Source: Corticium candelabrum (Eukaryota; Porifera; Homoscleromorpha; Homosclerophorida; Plakinidae). Taken from it: a stretch of DNA of 64,000 nucleotides. The position numbers and the translations under genes were made by a program. Below, piece after piece: positions 62,143 through 64,000 of this stretch; position 1 is the stretch's first letter; every line of letters starts with the position of its first letter. The notes under the pieces were generated by a model, which saw only the letters and a program-made list of their open reading frames with translations, had not been told where the DNA came from and did no database searches. The stretch is from positions 5,024,005 to 5,088,004 of the forward strand of contig NC_085106.1 of assembly GCF_963422355.1 (NCBI RefSeq), given 5' to 3'.

Positions 62143-62224
<82 letters not shown>
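62143..62224. repeat. (AC)n microsatellite
   Basis: AC tract at the end of repeat copy 3. Confidence 0.97.
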
Positions 62225-62226
<2 letters not shown>

Positions 62227-62439
62227 GGAACCCGGAATTCTGCCACATCCACTATGGGCTTCGGCATCGCAGAAGTTTTCGCCAAGAAGAGCGGTCATTG
62301 CCTTGTGACGGGTCAATATTCAATGACACCAGGTCTCGTTGAATGGTATGATACTATCAATCCACCTGTTCTTTGGACCATGCTGAGGGCATTTCACATT
62401 ATGCAACTTGCTTCTCAGCAACAACTTTTGTGGACGAGA

Positions 62440-64000
62440 GACGTTCATCTGTTGTAAATGACCAAGCCACTGCAATCTTTGATGTTGAATTTGACATTCA
62501 ATTGGTTCTTAGCAGATTTCAAATTGAAGGAATTTCTTATCTTGTTCAGTCTTGATACACCCGAGATAGATCTAATACAGCGCATATGAAAAGTGTTCAG
62601 TCTTAAAATATCTACTTGAGTGATTGCCCAAGTCTCACAACCATATAGTAAAACTGGCATCACTAGTGACCTAAAGACTCTCAGTTTTGTGTTCTGCTAA
62701 ATCCTCGGTTTGTGAACACTATGTTTCCAAGAACAGAATGTCCTGCTAGCTTTCTCAATAAGTTCAACAACCTCTAAGTGACAATCCCCTGACTTAGTCA
62801 CAATGCTGCCCAAATAGCAGAATTCAGAAACATTCTCTAGAACACGACCAGCAATCGAGATGTTTGCTTCTTCAGCACCAATACTCAGGATTTTAGTTTT
62901 GTCAATGTTGATCCGCATACCCCATTTCATACATGCATCACACTACTTGACGTACCTAGTAGGGCCAAATCATTGGCATACATGGGAGCTTTGATCTTAT
63001 GTGTCCCATCAGGTTTTACACGATAATTCATGAACAGGCCACCATCTGTTCTGTAAGCAATCTCAATGCCACCACCCTCAAACTTGTCCAGAGTCTCACA
63101 CATAATTATGTCCATAAACAGATTGAACAAGACTGGAGACATCACACACCCTTGACGGACACCTGTGGTTTCTTCAAACCTTGAAGAGATTTCCCCCTAT
63201 CTCGCACAATACAGCCTGTACCATCGTGCAGGTCAACAATCAATCTAACCACTTCATCTTCTGTGCCAGAATCTTTGAGAATTTTGGTGAGAGCATGTCT
63301 TGGTACAGAGTCAAATGCTTTTGAGAGGTCAACAAAACAGATATGTATGTTGGATCTGTGCTCTATGGCCTTCTCGATGACTTGTCGAAGTACCCAAATC
63401 TGGTCAATTGTTCCCCTCTGAGGAAGAAAACCGCATTGCTCTTCTAAAAAAGAAGGTTCTATCACTGGTTTCAGCCAACCTAACAGAATATTGGCACGGA
63501 CTTTCCCAGAAATACTGAGCATTGATATCCCACGATAGTTATCACATACCAGACGGTCCTTCTTTTTAAATAATGGAATCAGAACTGAATCTTTTCCATT
63601 CTTGAGGTACTTTACCAGTCTTCCAGATCATTTGAATAATCTCAATTAGCCAGTCGACAAGTTCAAGTGGTCCAGCTTTGAGAAACTCTGCTGCTATTCC
63701 GTCCTGACCAGTTGCCTTACCATTCTTCAACTTTCCAATGGCTTCCATAATTTCCTCATCATTTAGTGCAGTGCCAGGAACTGAACAAGGGGAAACCCCA
63801 GTGTCCAAGGTCACTGCACGGGTCACGTTCAACACTGACTCAAAGTGGCGTTGCCAACGAGCTAATTGATCTACAGTTGTCAACAATTTGTATGCTTGTT
63901 CATCTAAGATCACATCAGGAGGCCGCACCGACACCCTATCAAGCTTCCTGAGTTTCCTAAAGGACTCGCCATGCTTGTGTTGCTTACAATCACTTTCCAA
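62440..64000 (-). mobile_element. Decayed LINE reverse transcriptase, runs off the right edge
   Basis: Minus-strand ORF2 remnant. Downward from 64000: GKLKNGKATGQDGIAAEFLK (about 63735-63680), EEQCGFLPQRGTIDQI (about 63440), ICFVDLSKAFDSVPRHAL (about 63340-63290), a catalytic loop reading MYANDLALLG (about 62980; the usual motif is YADD), then KTKILSIGAEEANI and VLLYGCETWAI (about 62650-62620). The frames are broken at least three times. The wording is typical of RTE/L1-like elements. The endonuclease end lies outside the window. Confidence 0.85.

Overview
This is a stretch of animal nuclear DNA. It holds intron-rich genes with GT...AG introns (many of 45-100 bases, some of several kb), abundant (AC)n microsatellites, and dense, old transposable elements. 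The gene set (APEH, AMD1, CBLL1/Hakai, an EF-hand protein resembling EFCAB6, a decayed extracellular beta-sandwich repeat gene) together with an RLE-type retrotransposon, a Mutator-like element and a tRNA-headed SINE fits an invertebrate metazoan. A sponge or other early-branching animal is a guess that the sequence alone does not settle. Layout: 1-1.7 kb is a 700-base (AC)n tract and the APEH upstream region. 1.7-26.6 kb (+) is a complete acylaminoacyl-peptidase gene; I could resolve 26 exons that join into exactly 734 codons with the Ser-Asp-His triad in place. Its large introns hold a LINE with a nested MITE, a long inverted-repeat element, two decayed endonuclease/RT elements, short hAT-like MITEs, a 42-bp-arm hairpin and two copies of an RLE-type retrotransposon. 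26.8-28.3 kb (-) is a small unrecognised three-exon gene, convergent with APEH. 28.7-37.9 kb (+) is a decayed gene for a large extracellular protein made of FN3-like modules; it has in-frame stops of all three kinds and a MITE inside one exon. One of its introns carries six head-to-tail, 5'-truncated retrotransposon copies, each bounded by (GACA)n. 38-40 kb has a hAT-like element, a broken cytochrome P450 fragment (-) and a minisatellite. 40.3-47.3 kb is a roughly 7 kb Mutator-like element with roughly 1.1 kb terminal inverted repeats, a SWIM-finger transposase remnant and a nested SINE. 47.6-48.6 kb (-) is intronless AMD1 (S-adenosylmethionine decarboxylase), head to head, 82 bases apart, with CBLL1/Hakai (48.7-56.1 kb, +, 7 exons); two CACGTG boxes lie in the shared gap. 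58.3-60.1 kb (-) is the 3' end of an EF-hand gene. 60.9-64 kb is repeats and a decayed RT element running off the right edge. The host genes are unrelated housekeeping or ciliary-type genes and do not form a pathway. The most unusual system is the retrotransposon family whose truncated copies sit in and between (GACA)n tracts: six in one array, two in an APEH intron, and several opposite-strand remnants in a CBLL1 intron.
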